Origin: Dipetalonema caudispina
Taxonomy: Eukaryota > Nematoda > Chromadorea > Rhabditida > Onchocercidae
Length of the DNA: 64,000 nucleotides
Assembly (NCBI GenBank): GCA_013365325.1
Contig: JABVXV010000218.1
Span: 1 to 64,000 of the forward strand
Direction of reading: 5' to 3'
Shown piece by piece: positions 28,010 through 41,866 of the stretch (the stretch's first letter is position 1; each line of letters starts with the position of its first letter). Below the pieces are notes generated by a model that saw only the letters and a list, made by a program, of their open reading frames with translations, was not told the DNA's origin and did not search any database. The translations under genes and the position numbers were made by a program.

Positions 28010-29661
28010 GAATAAATTACTGCGCGTTACGTTGGCAATTTCACTTCATAATTTTCATTTCAGGAAATCGACTTAGAAATCTTCTTTACGTAATACAAAT
28101 TCACAAAAGTTAGAAAAAAAAAGGAGTCATAAAAAGGTATGAGAAAGTACCCACCGACCTAACCAAAAAAGTATATCCATAATTTCGATATGACGAATAA
28201 TCAGGAATCAGAAGTGAGCAAAGAAATAGAGAGAAGAGGAGGTGGGAGAGGGAAATATACTGTTAAGTCTACAGATAAAAATTGAACGTAACATAATTGG
28301 AAAACAGGAAAAGATAGTTACAATGTAGAAGTTGCTAAAACGAGGAGTTAATCCGAAATTGCATAACTCAACAGGTTATACCGTTCAAAATGTACAAAAA
28401 GTTATAATGTAATTATAAATATGTACTGAGTCCTCATGACAGCGAATTTTTAAAATTATAAATCATAAATTTCATGAGAAGGAAGGGAGACAATTACAGG
28501 TTGAAATTGAAAGTTAATGGCAAATTTCCATTAGTTATGATTATGAACACCGGTAAAATAGAATCCAAACGGTGCAAACCTAAAGATAATCTGCACCACA
28601 CGTACACTTCTGCACACTCGGGCCACATATTTTTCTTTGCAAACTAATATTTGGTTAATAAAGGAGTCGGAAAACAAAATAAGTTGTTTCTAGCAAATTA
28701 GAATGTAATTTTTGGCATCGAGAAATGATACAACGAAAAATAAGTTGAGGGCAAAACCTAGTTTATAAATTTATGACTTGAAAGATAAGAAATTCCAAAG
28801 TTTCAATTAGTAAGTGACATTCATTAACTAAAAGCAATTAATGTTTTCCAATTTAAGAAGGGAAGGAGAAAATCCAAAAGACGAGAGCTCATTCAAATGA
28901 AAAGACAACACATATGCAGCAAAATGTACACGCCAAACAGGAAACAATGAAGAAAGTTACCTGTAATGAACAACTAAGCGGACAAATATATGATATATCG
29001 GTAAACCGGAAGAGATGCACTGTTATTCGCAGATCGTCACAAATGTGAGGTGACTCATAAGCATGCTCTCACTGTTGTTAAAATTACATCAGCCAACCAT
29101 CGATGACGTCAGAGGAGCAGTCATCGATTCCGTCTGCAATCAGATTTATTCAAAAAAGACAAGCGAACAGCAGTTCTCATGGTAAAAAAACATACGGCAT
29201 GTCTCTTTTCCTTTTGTAAATAAATTATAATTGAGATAAAAAATGTAAATAAATTATAATTAAAATGAAAAATCAGGGAATAAAAGAATTGGAACTTGAA
29301 GATGTTCGAGAAATTATAAATTATCAAAGCATTGCCCAAATTAAAAACACGAAGAAAATGAAACAGTTATAGATTCAGAGGGACTGTGATGAATAACATC
29401 TAGAGATAACCTGGCTCATGACAACATAGGATCCTGAATAGCTATGACTACCTATGGATGAAATACCTGGGAAATCTGCTTTAATTAAAAAAAAAATTTC
29501 ATACTCAAAAAAGTTCCCTTCAACTCATTGTTTTTCAGCAGCTTTAATTTTGTGTTAAGTCGTTTCACCACAATGATGTGCACAACTTGAAAAGTTGACT
29601 TTTCTGCGAAATTAATGTTCGCTTCCTTACGTCCTAATAGTAAAAAGTTATATAGTGCAAG
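28010..29661. other. spacer between convergent genes
   Basis: This lies between the plus-strand Lys-rich gene and the 3' end of the minus-strand LDL-receptor-family gene. It is AT-rich. I see no supported coding exon, although a further exon of the receptor cannot be excluded if the donor at 29676 is used. Confidence 0.45.
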
Positions 29662-32600
29662 TTATAATGAACATACCGGTATGCTTAGCGAAGTACTTGA
29701 TGCAGTCGGTGGCGGAGCACTAACGGGATTATATTTCCATTGTTGCTCCTGATCAATAACAAGTTTTACGCCACGCTGAATGCCATTCGAATTTGAAGGA
29801 ACTGAAAATTTAAATTTATAAAGCTTACAATTTTACTTCATTATTTTATTATAGCAATCATTTATAAATAAAGATTAAAGAAATAATAAAATGCTACTAC
29901 AGAATCAAAAACTAAAAACCACCTATTATTCGAATTTACTGGAACAAATTACAAGATATTACTCTAATTGGAAATCTTGCAATATCCGAAGTGAAGACCT
30001 ATGCTAATAAGCATGGGATCTCTACACACCAAAGAGAAAAAATCACCCAAGAGTCTGCAAAGTTAAAAAAACGCAATAGAGGAAAGAAAACATTCCCATA
30101 TAATGCACGACAAGTCACATTTAATCTAGAAAAATACACTAACCGTCAGCAAATGGATCCATATCGGCGTCAACTTCTTCTACAGTACGCCTGTACACTG
30201 GATTATCCACATGAAGCACTGCAAAGCTTGTCGGCCGCTTACGATACCACAAATAACCCTTTAAAAAAAGCATTCATCTATTTCGAAAGAAATTCCATTG
30301 GAAATATAATCAAACGATGTCATACATATAGAAATAAATAATTAACTGCTATTCGAACAAACGTGATAATAGAAATTTCAAGACGAGCGCAAATATTTCA
30401 CCTTAATCTTCCAAGATTTACAAAAGGTCACATATACTATCCAGCTCATTATCCTAGTCAAATAAAATGAAGCATGATTTAACCTTGACATTTATCACTA
30501 TCAGTATTACCAATTCAAACTTACCGCGATTGCTGCGGAAGCAACGAGAAGTAGCAGAAATACCGAGGAGAATGAAAAAGGTGATGATCCATTCGACTTA
30601 TTACCTAAAATAAAGTCTCACAAATATACAAAAGTAGCAGAAACAAAAAAGATAACATTATATAAAAATAGCAGAAACAAAAAGAAGTTAACATGTAATA
30701 CACTCACTTCCACCAGCGGCCGATTCCAAAACACAATAATTCTCATTTTCCAGGCTTACAATGAAACCATTCATGCAAACACATGTATATGGGCGCCCCT
30801 TCAGAAGAAAATGACTATCTTTATCGACAGCTGGAAAAATTAGTCCTCGGTTAATGACAGATGTTCAGCATCTTAGCTATTAAAAATTGGAAAGAGAACA
30901 TTTGAGAGTTCAAACGTCCAATTGTCCTTTCCCTTTACTTCAATATTTCTGGGTTAGTGTCCCAAACTCATTACAAAAAACAAAAACATATCGGTAAATA
31001 ATGCAAAATAAAGCTAACGGAATAAATCACTGCACAGAAAATGAATTTGACAAAACTAATAAACTCGATGAAAAATGTAATACAAGAATCAAAAAAGTAA
31101 TTTAACAAAAAAAAGAATTTTTCTAAATTTGATTGAATGAATTTTGACTAATTGAAAAACATACGCAAATGGGCCTTAGGAAGACACATGTGCTCACATT
31201 CGTGACTAGCGCACTTGTTCGGATGATCAGGCTGGGCCAATTCATGATATACCCTAACCGTCATAGGGCCAGAAACACCATTCATTACCTGAAATATACA
31301 ATCAACAGATAGCATTCTAAAGAAGCAAAAAAGGTCGGAGCATGTATTTCCTAAATTCCATTATAAATTTACGATATCATTCCGAAAAGAGTTTGAAAAA
31401 CACGTGAATTCAATGAAAACGAATGTTACTTACTGTCTTGAAATCGCTGCCCGTAAATTTATTAGCAGTAAGAACTCCTTCCTGATCCCAATCCGTCCAG
31501 TAGAGACGTTCCTCAAAAACGGTTAACGAAAACGGGTGTTTCACACGTTCATGTGAACGAAGCACAAGTCTGATATGTTGTCCCCAGTAATCGCAAGACA
31601 TAATTAATTTCACTTTTGCATCTGCCCAATAAAGTCGTTGTTCGAGGATATCCAAAGCCAAACCATTCGGCCATTTAATCATTTCACCAGAAATTATCGT
31701 CTGAAAAATTCCTCATTTGATCTACAGATATGTTTCTATGAGCTACTTCTCCCACACGTATTTACAGATAAACAGAAAAATTATAGTTGGAACTTTTAGA
31801 AAGTTCTACATTTAAATTACCGTTCTGTTGTTGCCATCCATACCAGCACGTTCAATGCGTGCACTCAAACCCCAATCGGTCCAAAAGATCAATCCCCTTA
31901 ATGGATCTACAGCGATTGCACGAGGTTCATCTAAACTGTCAGAAAATAGTGTTCGTCTTTTACGCGTTACCAAATCCAGAACATTGATCTGTAAATATTA
32001 AAATTAAAAAATTGATAGTTTGCTTATGTATTGAAACTATAACTACTAATTGACTCTAATTCCAGTTATCTACAAGGAAATACTAATGAATTTTTCTTAC
32101 CTGATCAAGACCCGTATCAGTCCAAAACAATAACTGATGAACCCAATCAACTGCCAAACCATCTGGGGTAGAGACATCCTTATCAATAAGAGTTATATTG
32201 TGCTCTCCCTCAGCACAGCCACGAACATCTTGCAATGTCTTCAATCCTTTACCCATGTGGCATATCATTATCTTCTCCTGGGAAACATCCGACCAAATTA
32301 GAGTATCATTCCTTAAAAAGATTTCGAATCAAATTCGGAAATCGAAGAAAACAACAAAAAATAAAAAAAAAACTAATCTTCCTAATCTCAAAAAAAAAAA
32401 AAAATTCAGAACCACTCTCATCGTTTTATAAAATTAGGCAAAACAAAAACTCAGAATTTGAGGAAATCGGAACACCACAGCGTAAACTTCGAATGAAATC
32501 TTAGAAAACAGAAGAATTGAGAGTCCCGTACAAGAGTAGTCGAACTTGACTGTTAAAATTGCTGCAATATATCGTCATGCAGCCAACTGATCACAAGTTC

Positions 32601-35600
32601 TTTTTAGTCGTCAATTTTTTAGTAAAGTATAACTGTACTAAACCACTTACCGTAAATTAAGCTATCAAGCTGCAAGCAACTAACTTCATGTACTAAAGAT
32701 TCACTCTACAGGAGAAGCATTGACATCTTTTCAAAATGGACACATCCTCATCTCCAAACTCATTTTTTTTTAAATATAAAGTAAAAAAATCTCCCAAATA
32801 ATTTCATATATTCCAATTAGTAATTTCCCAATAACGCATGAATTAAAATACATATCTACTTGATCGATATCAATATATAATGCTGTGTTTTTTACAGCAT
32901 TTCCAAATGTGGTTTCTCGACTAAACAAAGTATACAATTTTCAAAAGAATAAAGAAGAATTTGCTGACCTATGCAAAAAGTCCATCGCTACTGCAGAATC
33001 AAGCTTTGCGACAAGCGGTTCATACTTATTCGTAACCAAGTCAAATCTTCGAATAGTAGCTCTATTTGATAGCAATAACAATGGATCACTGCCTTTCGCT
33101 CGACAAATACCTGCACTCTTGTTCGTATTGCTAGTTGATCTATAAATCAGATATCATTTTCCAAATTGATAGTAACACGAGAATTCTTTTTTTTTTCTTA
33201 TCCAACATGATAAATGGGATAAAATATGGCATAAAATTACAAACTAAAAATCAAATTAATTGTTGTGCAAAGATAATACAAGGTAAATGAAAAATAACCT
33301 GCTCATCGTAAGATGATAGCCGGGATAACATTCACAGACGTATCCACCTGGCACATTGATACATTTCTGGGCACATATTCCAATCTGAGCACATTCATCG
33401 ATATCTATAATTCAAAGTTTTATTAAATACAGACGTGAATATAGTTAAGCAACTTAATACTTTCAAAAAACTCAAAATTTGTAGGTGCTGATGACACGTG
33501 GATCATAAAAAATGGATATATATGAAAGGATTCTACCCATGCTTGTGCAGAAAAAAAAAAAAAAAAAGGTATTTGCTGTCCCCTTCCATTCCGAAACATT
33601 TCTTTAAAAGCAAGCTTCTATTTGGAGAGGTAAATGAGGTTTAACGGTTTGAATTTTAATTTTTTCTCTTTAAAACAATGTCTACTATTTGACTAAAACT
33701 TCATCTTTCAATTTTCAAATTTTTGCTTATCCGCACACAGGCTAATATACAAATACAATAGGAATATTTTATAATGATATAAGAAAATGTTTTGAAGATT
33801 TGATACGCTTCAAACAAAATTTGTGCAGTTCATCAAATAATAAAAATCATCGAAGATTTCACTCATTCGAGATAATATGATGGAAGAAAACCAACCTATA
33901 CAACTTCTTCCTTTCAACTCGAAGCCGCGAGGACAATGGCAAATGGTACCGTTGAACTTTGTTGTTCGACATTTACAATGATTGTTTGATGAGTCATCAC
34001 AGAGTGCTGAAAAAAAAAATCCAGCAAAAAACCAAAACGATGTTATTCGAAGGCCTTTTGCTTATAAATTATGCAGAAGCACATGTTTAATCCCTCTACT
34101 TCGAGAAACTTAATTTATTTTAATGCTATATGTCTTATTTTAAGAAATATAGCATTAAAACTGGGTGGTCAAAGCAATAGAAAGACTGACTACAACTGCG
34201 TGGTCAAAGCAACAGAAAGACTGCAAGAAAGTACTTAGCAGATCTAGTATTTGCTCTCTTCCGAAAATCGATGCACGAGAGAAGGATAAGAAAGGTTAAA
34301 TCGCTATTAAGTGAAAAGGCGCATAAAATTTTTTCAAAGCACGGTAAATACGAGGTACCCTTCATTTGTTATCATACTTTGATTTTTATCTGATTCTTCC
34401 TCATTCTTATTGGAAAAATAAATTTAGATTACACAAACGTCATGGATCGTGCAGCGCATATTACTAGTATAGTTTCTTTACTAGTGCTGCCATTTTCTAC
34501 TTAAATGCCCCTAGATTCTAAATCAATACCCAGATAAATTCTGAAGGATTGTCTCAGAAGGCAAGTAAGCAGGCAAGCAGCTATTAAGGAATGATAAATC
34601 AGAAACTGATCAGCTTTCGCACATTATACATAATGGTTTGAGTTAGTCACGTGATAGAAAAAATTATTTCCTTACATAGATTTAAATTTGAAGAGCAAAC
34701 AGATTTCAAACAGTCATTATTCGGTTTTCCATCAACACATAAATCTTCCAGTTTGATGCACTGCAAAGGAGTTCCTGGACAATGGTATTCCGTATTTTCA
34801 TCGCACTTCTCGGCTGAAGGAAATATTTATGAATAAATGCAATGATTCATAACAACAGATAAAGGCCAAGCCAAAACTAATCAATCATCCAACAGAGTCG
34901 ATAATACAATCATTTGAGTAAAAACCCACTAATTAGCGATTTTTCCAAAGCAGAAAAGAAAATTCACAGAAGTTGATCAGGCTCATTTTATGCTGCAGAA
35001 AGAAGTAATTCAAGTCATATGATGCTTCGATAATGTGGAGACAAAACAGAAAAATGGTTCCCCAATGCGTTAGAATTTGAACGCTGCAAATCTGAACAAC
35101 GAATGAAATCTTGCATCTCATAAATTACATTACTTTCCAGCAGCTTTTCCCTGTAGAAGCAATAAATACGACGTACGTTTAGCAGTTACTACGCAGTCCT
35201 TTTCATCAGCTCCATCAAGACAATCATCGAAACCATCACACCATTTGTTTGTCGGAATACATCTTCCCATATCGCAAGTCTTCTCATTAGCTGTACAAGC
35301 ACGCTTGTCACCTGAAGAATATTCCCAGGAGATACATATCTCTGATTTAAATTGCAAGGTTTCACTTTTTCCTTAAATTATCACTAACCTACTGCATGCT
35401 TCATCCGTAACTGTATGAATGAGGAAAATTTTCATCTGTTAAAGTACACGAAATAAAACGTCAAATGAGGTTTAATACCTCAAAGTATACAGCTTTAAAA
35501 AGCAGATGAATCACTAATGAGTATAAATGTATTAAAATTACAAAGTGAAATGTCTAAAGTTTTTAAAATGAAGTATTACAATTTTCTTCATCTGAACCAT

Positions 35601-38260
35601 CGGCACAATCCATTTCTCCATCACATTTCCACGCCTTATTGATGCAATGACCTCCGTTACGGCACGGAAATTCCTGAAAATTTAACACTCTCTCCAAATA
35701 GCTTATGACCTATACAAACAAAATTTGATGCAAGTTCAATCAGTAGCACAATATTAAGATAGTAGGACTGCTGACAATTACAGATAAAAGGTACAGTGCA
35801 TGACAAATCCAATTCGCACTTTCTGATCAGAATCACCAGCAGTTTGCTATTAGTATCTTCTTATCACATATTATCTTACTTGAAACCACAAATAATAATA
35901 TATAAAGCAGGCGAATGAATGTAAATTAAAATTTTTCTGCTAAAGCACTCCAGCCTTCGAAATCATCAACGTGATTGCTAGCTACCAATGCAAAAGCGTT
36001 GCTTTAAGGAGCATAATAATGTGTAACAAGCATGTTTGCAAGTGCAATCTTACATCATCTGCCACCAGACAAGAAGTACATTAGAAAGGCAAGAATATTA
36101 GTAATAATACATACAAAAAAGCTGAAATTCAATTGGAAAAACTCACAAAGCTATGATGACATGTAACCATATGTGGATGTTGATTTATAACTGCACCAAT
36201 ATCTGAGCAATCCATTTCATCCGAATGATCCTTGCAATCCGCTTCACCATCACAAACCCACATTCGAGGGATACAAGTTCCACCTGATCGACACTGGAAT
36301 AACATTTTAAACAATACCAAGCGATAATTCCACAAAGGTAAGGAGTGACGGCAATTCACATAAAAACAGATATCAATAGTTTAGTCAAAAATAACTGCAA
36401 TTAAATCTGACTTGAAATTTCTCTGTAGCATCACATGTAGTATTCGGGCATTTCTCGTGATCTTCATCCGAACCATCACCACAATCATCATCACCATCAC
36501 AAAGCCAATTTTTGAATATGCACACACCGTTATCACATCTATACTAGGACGTGATGTTAAAAAAACTCGAGAAAATATTCCCTTCGTAAAAATGTGTCAC
36601 AGGGATTAATACTATTCTTTTGAAGGAGTGAAGCACGGTCTTTCTAGGCCAAGAAAAAGTAAAAAAAAAAAGCATCGATAGGAAATGAGAGAAAAAAAAA
36701 AAGGAAAGAAACATCTAAATATTCATACTGAAACTCATTTGTGCCACACGTCCTTGTCTTTTGGCAGTCCTTTTCATCGGACATATCAACGCAATCATTT
36801 TGTCCATCACATTTCCATGTCATCGGGATGCACATTCTAGCATGACCTTTGTATTCTTCACATACAAATTGATCTTTTTCACATGTAATATCTGAAAAGC
36901 AATAAGAATCGATAAGAATGTTCCAATAATGAGGAAAGTTTGATAATTCCTCCAACAATCTCGAATTAATTTCGTTAATTTTACAATTTGCAAGACTCTA
37001 TACAGAATAAGGCTTCCTTACAGCGAGAATCGCCGGAAGAAAAAGGAGAAAAAAATCAGTATCAATAGAAAAGCGAAAAGCTTCATATCTGAGTTATAAT
37101 TTCATTGAAAACCACAGTTGAGGATGATTTTCCATGTTTTAACCCATCACATAAGTGTACATTTTGCAACAGCCTATAAAGCAACCGAACTTAAATATTG
37201 AATAATTTTACAAACATATACTATACGGACTTTGGCATCCTTTTTCGTCCGATGAATCACGGCAATCAGGTTCTCCGTCGCACACCCAAGTCTTCGGAAT
37301 GCAACGTGCCGGGTAATCTCGAATTTTCGAAGCATATAACGGAAGGCCGGTTGAATCACCAACACATTCAAATTCTCTGTCTGCCTTGCAGGATATTCGT
37401 GCTGAAACAAAAAACCATAATGCGACAAAAAATTGATCACTACCTAATTGAACATAAAACAAACACTTCTTCGAAAAAGTGCCTTAATCATCATACCGAA
37501 AACGTATAAATTAGTGATGTCGAACCTTACTTTTCTGACTGAAACACAGATGCACTTACAAAGAATTTCAAAAAAAAGACGCTTTTGTCTAAAAAACGGG
37601 GACTAAAGTTTAAGCGGTGGATTAATTTAAATAACTTACAACATTTATCTTCATCATCGCCTTCCGGACAATCTTCATCACCATCGCAGCGCCATGAAAG
37701 AGGGATACATTTGCCGTTATTGCACTTATACTGATTGTCCGCAGAGCATTCTGAAAATAAAGATTCAGCAATATTAAGAATATAAAAAATGTTCCGAATT
37801 TTTGCTTTTTACATAGTTTCGATTAGCTGATAGCAAACCGAAACAAATGCATCCTATAACAAAACAACAACTGACAATTCACCTTCGGTCATAATCTGGT
37901 ACACTTAAAAGGGCAGAATTAATTTTAATAATCCACTCAATTTGACTATTTATACATTTTTACCTAGACTGGCATGTCCTTAAGAAATGATAAAAGCAAT
38001 TTTAGCTAAATCATTTTATGAATGACAAAAAATAACAGATTACCATCTCAAAACTCTGGAATATAATACAATCTGAATTAATTATACAAAAGCTGTTGAG
38101 CTCAAATTCTGGTAAAAACTGAACTTCCCAAAAAAATTAATGCTAAGAAATAATATTTACCTTTACTTCCTGTTGTAGCGATACTATCGAGAAATCCCAC
38201 TGATGTAACGAGTATAAAAAACACAATAGATGTGAACATTTCTAGTGAAGATTTCGACAT
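29662..38260 (-). CDS. LDL receptor family protein (VLDLR-like, possible yolk receptor)
   Basis: Twenty exons join in phase from ATG at 38260 to TAA at 29662 (936 aa), a length near that of VLDLR. Order: signal peptide ([16 protein letters not shown]); LDL-A repeats 1-8 in exons 2-9 (typical CDGDEDC, CDGEPDC, CDGQNDC, CDGEADC); an EGF module; a calcium-binding EGF (DIDECAQ); a YWTD propeller in exons 12-15 ([28 protein letters not shown]); an EGF-like module ([12 protein letters not shown]); membrane span [20 protein letters not shown] (about 838-857); tail with VDNPVY (Asn871) and MDPFAD. The family binds lipoproteins, delivers them by clathrin endocytosis and releases them in acid compartments through the propeller. 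NPxY binds PTB/clathrin adaptors; DPF can bind AP-2. In nematodes the yolk receptor RME-2 belongs to this family, but orthology is not shown here. LDL-A 8 is degenerate. An alternative donor at 29676 could add a different C-terminus. Confidence 0.94.
34118..34160. repeat. 14-bp perfect inverted repeat
   Basis: Arms 34118-34131 (TTTTAATGCTATAT) and 34147-34160 are exact reverse complements with a 15-base loop. It lies in the receptor intron between exons 9 and 10 and directly abuts a short tandem duplication. Confidence 0.85.
34161..34223. repeat. two-copy 35-bp tandem repeat
   Basis: Two copies of CTGSGTGGTCAAAGCAAYAG followed by AAAGACTG, at 34161-34188 and 34196-34223, differ at two positions. 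The period is 35 bases. It lies in the receptor intron 9. Confidence 0.85.
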
Positions 38261-39303
38261 TCTTTTTCAGACCTTATAATAGATAATATTATAGTCGTTC
38301 CATGCAATAATATGCTAATGCTTTAGATGATCGTTAAACGAAAGAAAGAGGCAAAACAGGAAAGCAGGGATAAAACTTGTAGAGTTTTATAAATCAGTGG
38401 AGTATGAAACGTTCGTCTGATGAGCACTCTTCACGAAATGGTAATAATACCGTCGATACCGTTCTCAATTAATGATATTGCAAAAGCAATTGATAATACA
38501 AATGAAGTGTACGCACTATAAATGTATCTGAAACAAATATCAACTTATTAGAAATATTAAAGACCATATTGAAATTATATAGCAAATCAAACGAAATCAT
38601 CATACGTTTGGTTAGAACTAAAGTGATTACATTAATGATCTTATTGAACATTACATTAGAATTAACGTTATAAAATGCTAAAATTATCACAACTGCACCA
38701 TACAAATATAATTTGCTGTCACCATCAAATCACTAAATATATATGATGCAAAGGTAAATTCAAAAAATCAAATAAAAACGAAAAATGTCATCAACAGCCA
38801 CATGAAACGTGTGTATATAATAATAATAATTTAGAAATAAATATATACTAATAATTATTGATACTGTCATCCTTATATTAATCAATTATATTGACACATT
38901 AAAGCATAAGTAAACCTGAATCACAAATAAATCTTTAATTATACATAACTTTGAAAGTATTATAATAATAATAATAACTACATCGAAGAATACATTAAAA
39001 GATAATAATGATAAAGTAACCAATATGAAGAATGAATCGTATTGATAAATGATGATAAGAAGTTAAGGAAGTGAAATGAATAATCGAACATTTCTGATAC
39101 AAGCAGAATAACTATGGAACAAAAACAGCAATGATTTGAAGAGAATGAGAGGAAGAGAGGAAGAGTAAAATACAAATTAATAGTTCAATGTTGAAATGCG
39201 ACAACAATTAAAATATATAGCATGAAGATTTGTTAGATAACTTACAAACTAGTTTCTAATGTTGAAATTTGACGGAAAAAGGTTCATCGACAATAGTTAG
39301 AAC

Positions 39304-39348
39304 AAGAAGAAGAAGAAGAAGAAGAAGAAGAAGAAGAAGAAGAAGAAA
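39304..39348. repeat. (GAA)n trinucleotide microsatellite
   Basis: About 14 AAG/GAA units in a row, followed within 25 bases by a long T-tract (39370-39391). It lies about 1 kb upstream of the LDL-receptor-family start codon. Confidence 0.95.
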
Positions 39349-40039
39349 GAGGAAAACATAATGAAGACTTTTTTTTTTTTTTTTTTTTTTTCAACTATGT
39401 TAAAATAAAACCAATAATTGCAAAACTTTTCTTTCATTCGAAACGATATGACGAATATTTTTTTCAATCTCGTTCGTTATTTGTCACTTTAAGCATTCAA
39501 AGAAAATTTTTACAAAAGTTTCAAACGAAAGAAAAAAAAAAAAAAAAAAAGGAATGGTTGATCAAATTTCAGGAAAATAAAATTAATTTAATTTTAATCA
39601 AACTGATAATACATGACATTCTAAGATGTATTTTAATGTTACATAAGGTGAATCATATTTTATCACAAACCTACAAAATATTATTCTGTAATTAAAAACT
39701 TATATATTTAGATGTATTTCAATAATAATACATATTTAAATACTATAGTAATGATTAAAAAAAAACACATGTTTAAATGTTATAAGAATGATTTAAACAG
39801 AAAAAAAAAAAACAAGAAGAACCATGAAAAATAATATTTCAAAATTGAACTAATCTAAATTTTGAATAAATAATTTCTAATATAACATCTAAATAATTAA
39901 TCTGGTATAAAATAAAATATGATATAATTATTTTAATTTCTAAAAATTATTACGAAAAAAAAAAAAAAAAAAAAAAACACAAACGTAAGTATTAATTTTC
40001 TATTGCTGATATATATATATGGCATACTTCAACATAGAT

Positions 40040-40238
40040 CGATGTACATACGAAGCATACGTCACATACATGCATGCACATGCATGCATATACATGCATG
40101 TATACATACACCATTTGATATATGACACGCATATGTTGACATACCTATGCATTCATAGACATAAACATACATACACATACACACAGACACGTACAAACAG
40201 ACACATACATACATACATAGACAGACAGATACATACAT
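40040..40238. repeat. CATA/CACA-type imperfect microsatellite
   Basis: A roughly 200-base stretch built of catg, cata, caca and acag tetranucleotide variants. It leaves a His/Tyr/Thr-rich open frame (40019-40294) that I regard as repeat-driven and not a gene. Confidence 0.85.
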
Positions 40239-41008
40239 ATATTACAAAAATAACCGCTTGCTATCATCAATTAGTCATAGATGTGAATAAATAATCTTTG
40301 ATGATTTGAAAGAATCAAAAAATGAATAATCGATATAGATAGGAAGGAAAAAGAAAAAAGAAAAACTCTCTTTGCTAGCAATTTTATACAAATATTAATT
40401 ATAATAATAAATTCATTTAATATCGGAAATAAAATGAACCTATAATGTATGTCTATTATTGAATATAATTTTTGTGATCGATAAAAAGGATTATGTTAAT
40501 TGTTTACGATTAAATTATTCATAAAATCAATAATGTATTTACGAGAATATTATTAACAAAAATATTCTTCCTTTTTCTTTTTATTAAAATTTCATCAATT
40601 TTCATTTATTCCTTATTTGACATCCCATATGAATATTCATTTCACAGTTCACAACATTTGTAAAAAATATGAAATGAATTAATCGTTATGTTACATTTTT
40701 TTTTTTTTTTTAATTAATCTAAATTAGATGAGTCATAAATTCTGAGTCAAAATTTTTAGACACGAAGTATTTAATAACATTTTATTAATATAAATGAAAA
40801 ATGTCAAACTATAAATGCATATGCATATGAAAATATCGGACCGGAAGCAAAATTAGGAAAAACAATAATGATTATTCAGATATGACAATGTTTACTTTGA
40901 GATTTTCTTAGGACGAGTCTGTCTTTTCCGGAAAAGATTGGTTTGATTCGTTTCAATAACTTTGTGTGTAATTTGCGGAAGGATTAAGTTTTGGGATATA
41001 CATAAGTT

Positions 41009-41866
41009 GAATACTCATTTAGTAATTTGAGTAAATAATTAAGGTGATGAAATTTATCGAAGGTGATTAGTTAAGGGTTAATAATGTAATTAGAGTAAAT
41101 ATATATGCGCAAATGAGATTAAATAGAAGGATAAATTATATAACAATAAATGACAAAAATAGCTATCAAAAATTTATCTTATAGGTCTAATTATTTGAAT
41201 TTTAATGAAATGAAATTAATTAAATTAAAATCAGATTGAAAGATTACAATGAAAATGTTTAATGGCCTGACATCATATAACTCAAATTTTGATGGAATTG
41301 ATCGAAATATAATTTATATTTCAATTTTATTTGATATTAATTGATATATCAGTTAAGTTGCGAAGATTTTTCGACTTATTTTGATCCTGTTTTAAGTTCA
41401 TTCAAATTTAAAAATTATAAGTGAATACTCATTCGATAATTGAGTAAATAATTAAGGAGATGAAATTTATCGAAGGTGATCGAAGTTGATCGGTTAGAAA
41501 AATTGAAGTATCCATTACCATACGATATCCGTAATACAGCTTAAAGAGCTGTTTAACTGAAACGCATTTAAATTTTCAAATAAGAAATATGACATATGAC
41601 ATAATTAGGTCAAATTTAGTTCCGATATTTTTAATTGAGATATAATTTGTTATCTAAAGCATGCTTATAGTTTTAACAATAAATTTCCTTCAATTCAAAA
41701 AATAATGACTAAATTTCCATCTAAGGATGATTCATATTGTATGGAATAATTGATGAATTTAAACAAGGAAATGAAATAAAATGAGCTGAACACAAATAAT
41801 ACCAAGAAACTGATTGATCGGTTAGAAAAATTGAAGTATCCATTACAATACGATATCCGTGATACA
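41009..41866. repeat. interleaved direct repeats, two families of two copies
   Basis: Family 1: about 60 bases at 41009-41069 and again at 41423-41480, sharing gagtaaataattaagg and gatgaaatttatcgaaggtg. Family 2: about 50 bases at 41488-41538 and again at 41816-41866, sharing gatcggttagaaaaattgaa and cgatatccg, with only two or so differences. The copies lie in the same orientation at spacings of about 414 and 328 bases, so this looks like a decayed segmental duplication rather than a simple tandem array. Confidence 0.8.

Noticed and set aside
29991..30341. A 116-codon plus-strand open frame
   Set aside because: It lies opposite exon 19 of the LDL-receptor-family gene, whose frame encodes the NPVY tail with correct splice phases. 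The plus frame is a shadow.
30525..30604. Exon 18 as the end of the receptor (secreted form)
   Set aside because: Reading continues in phase into exon 19 with a basic stop-transfer sequence and the NPVY motif, so a membrane receptor is the better model.
40019..40294. A 91-codon His/Tyr/Thr-rich open frame
   Set aside because: It is the translation of a CATA/CACA microsatellite.
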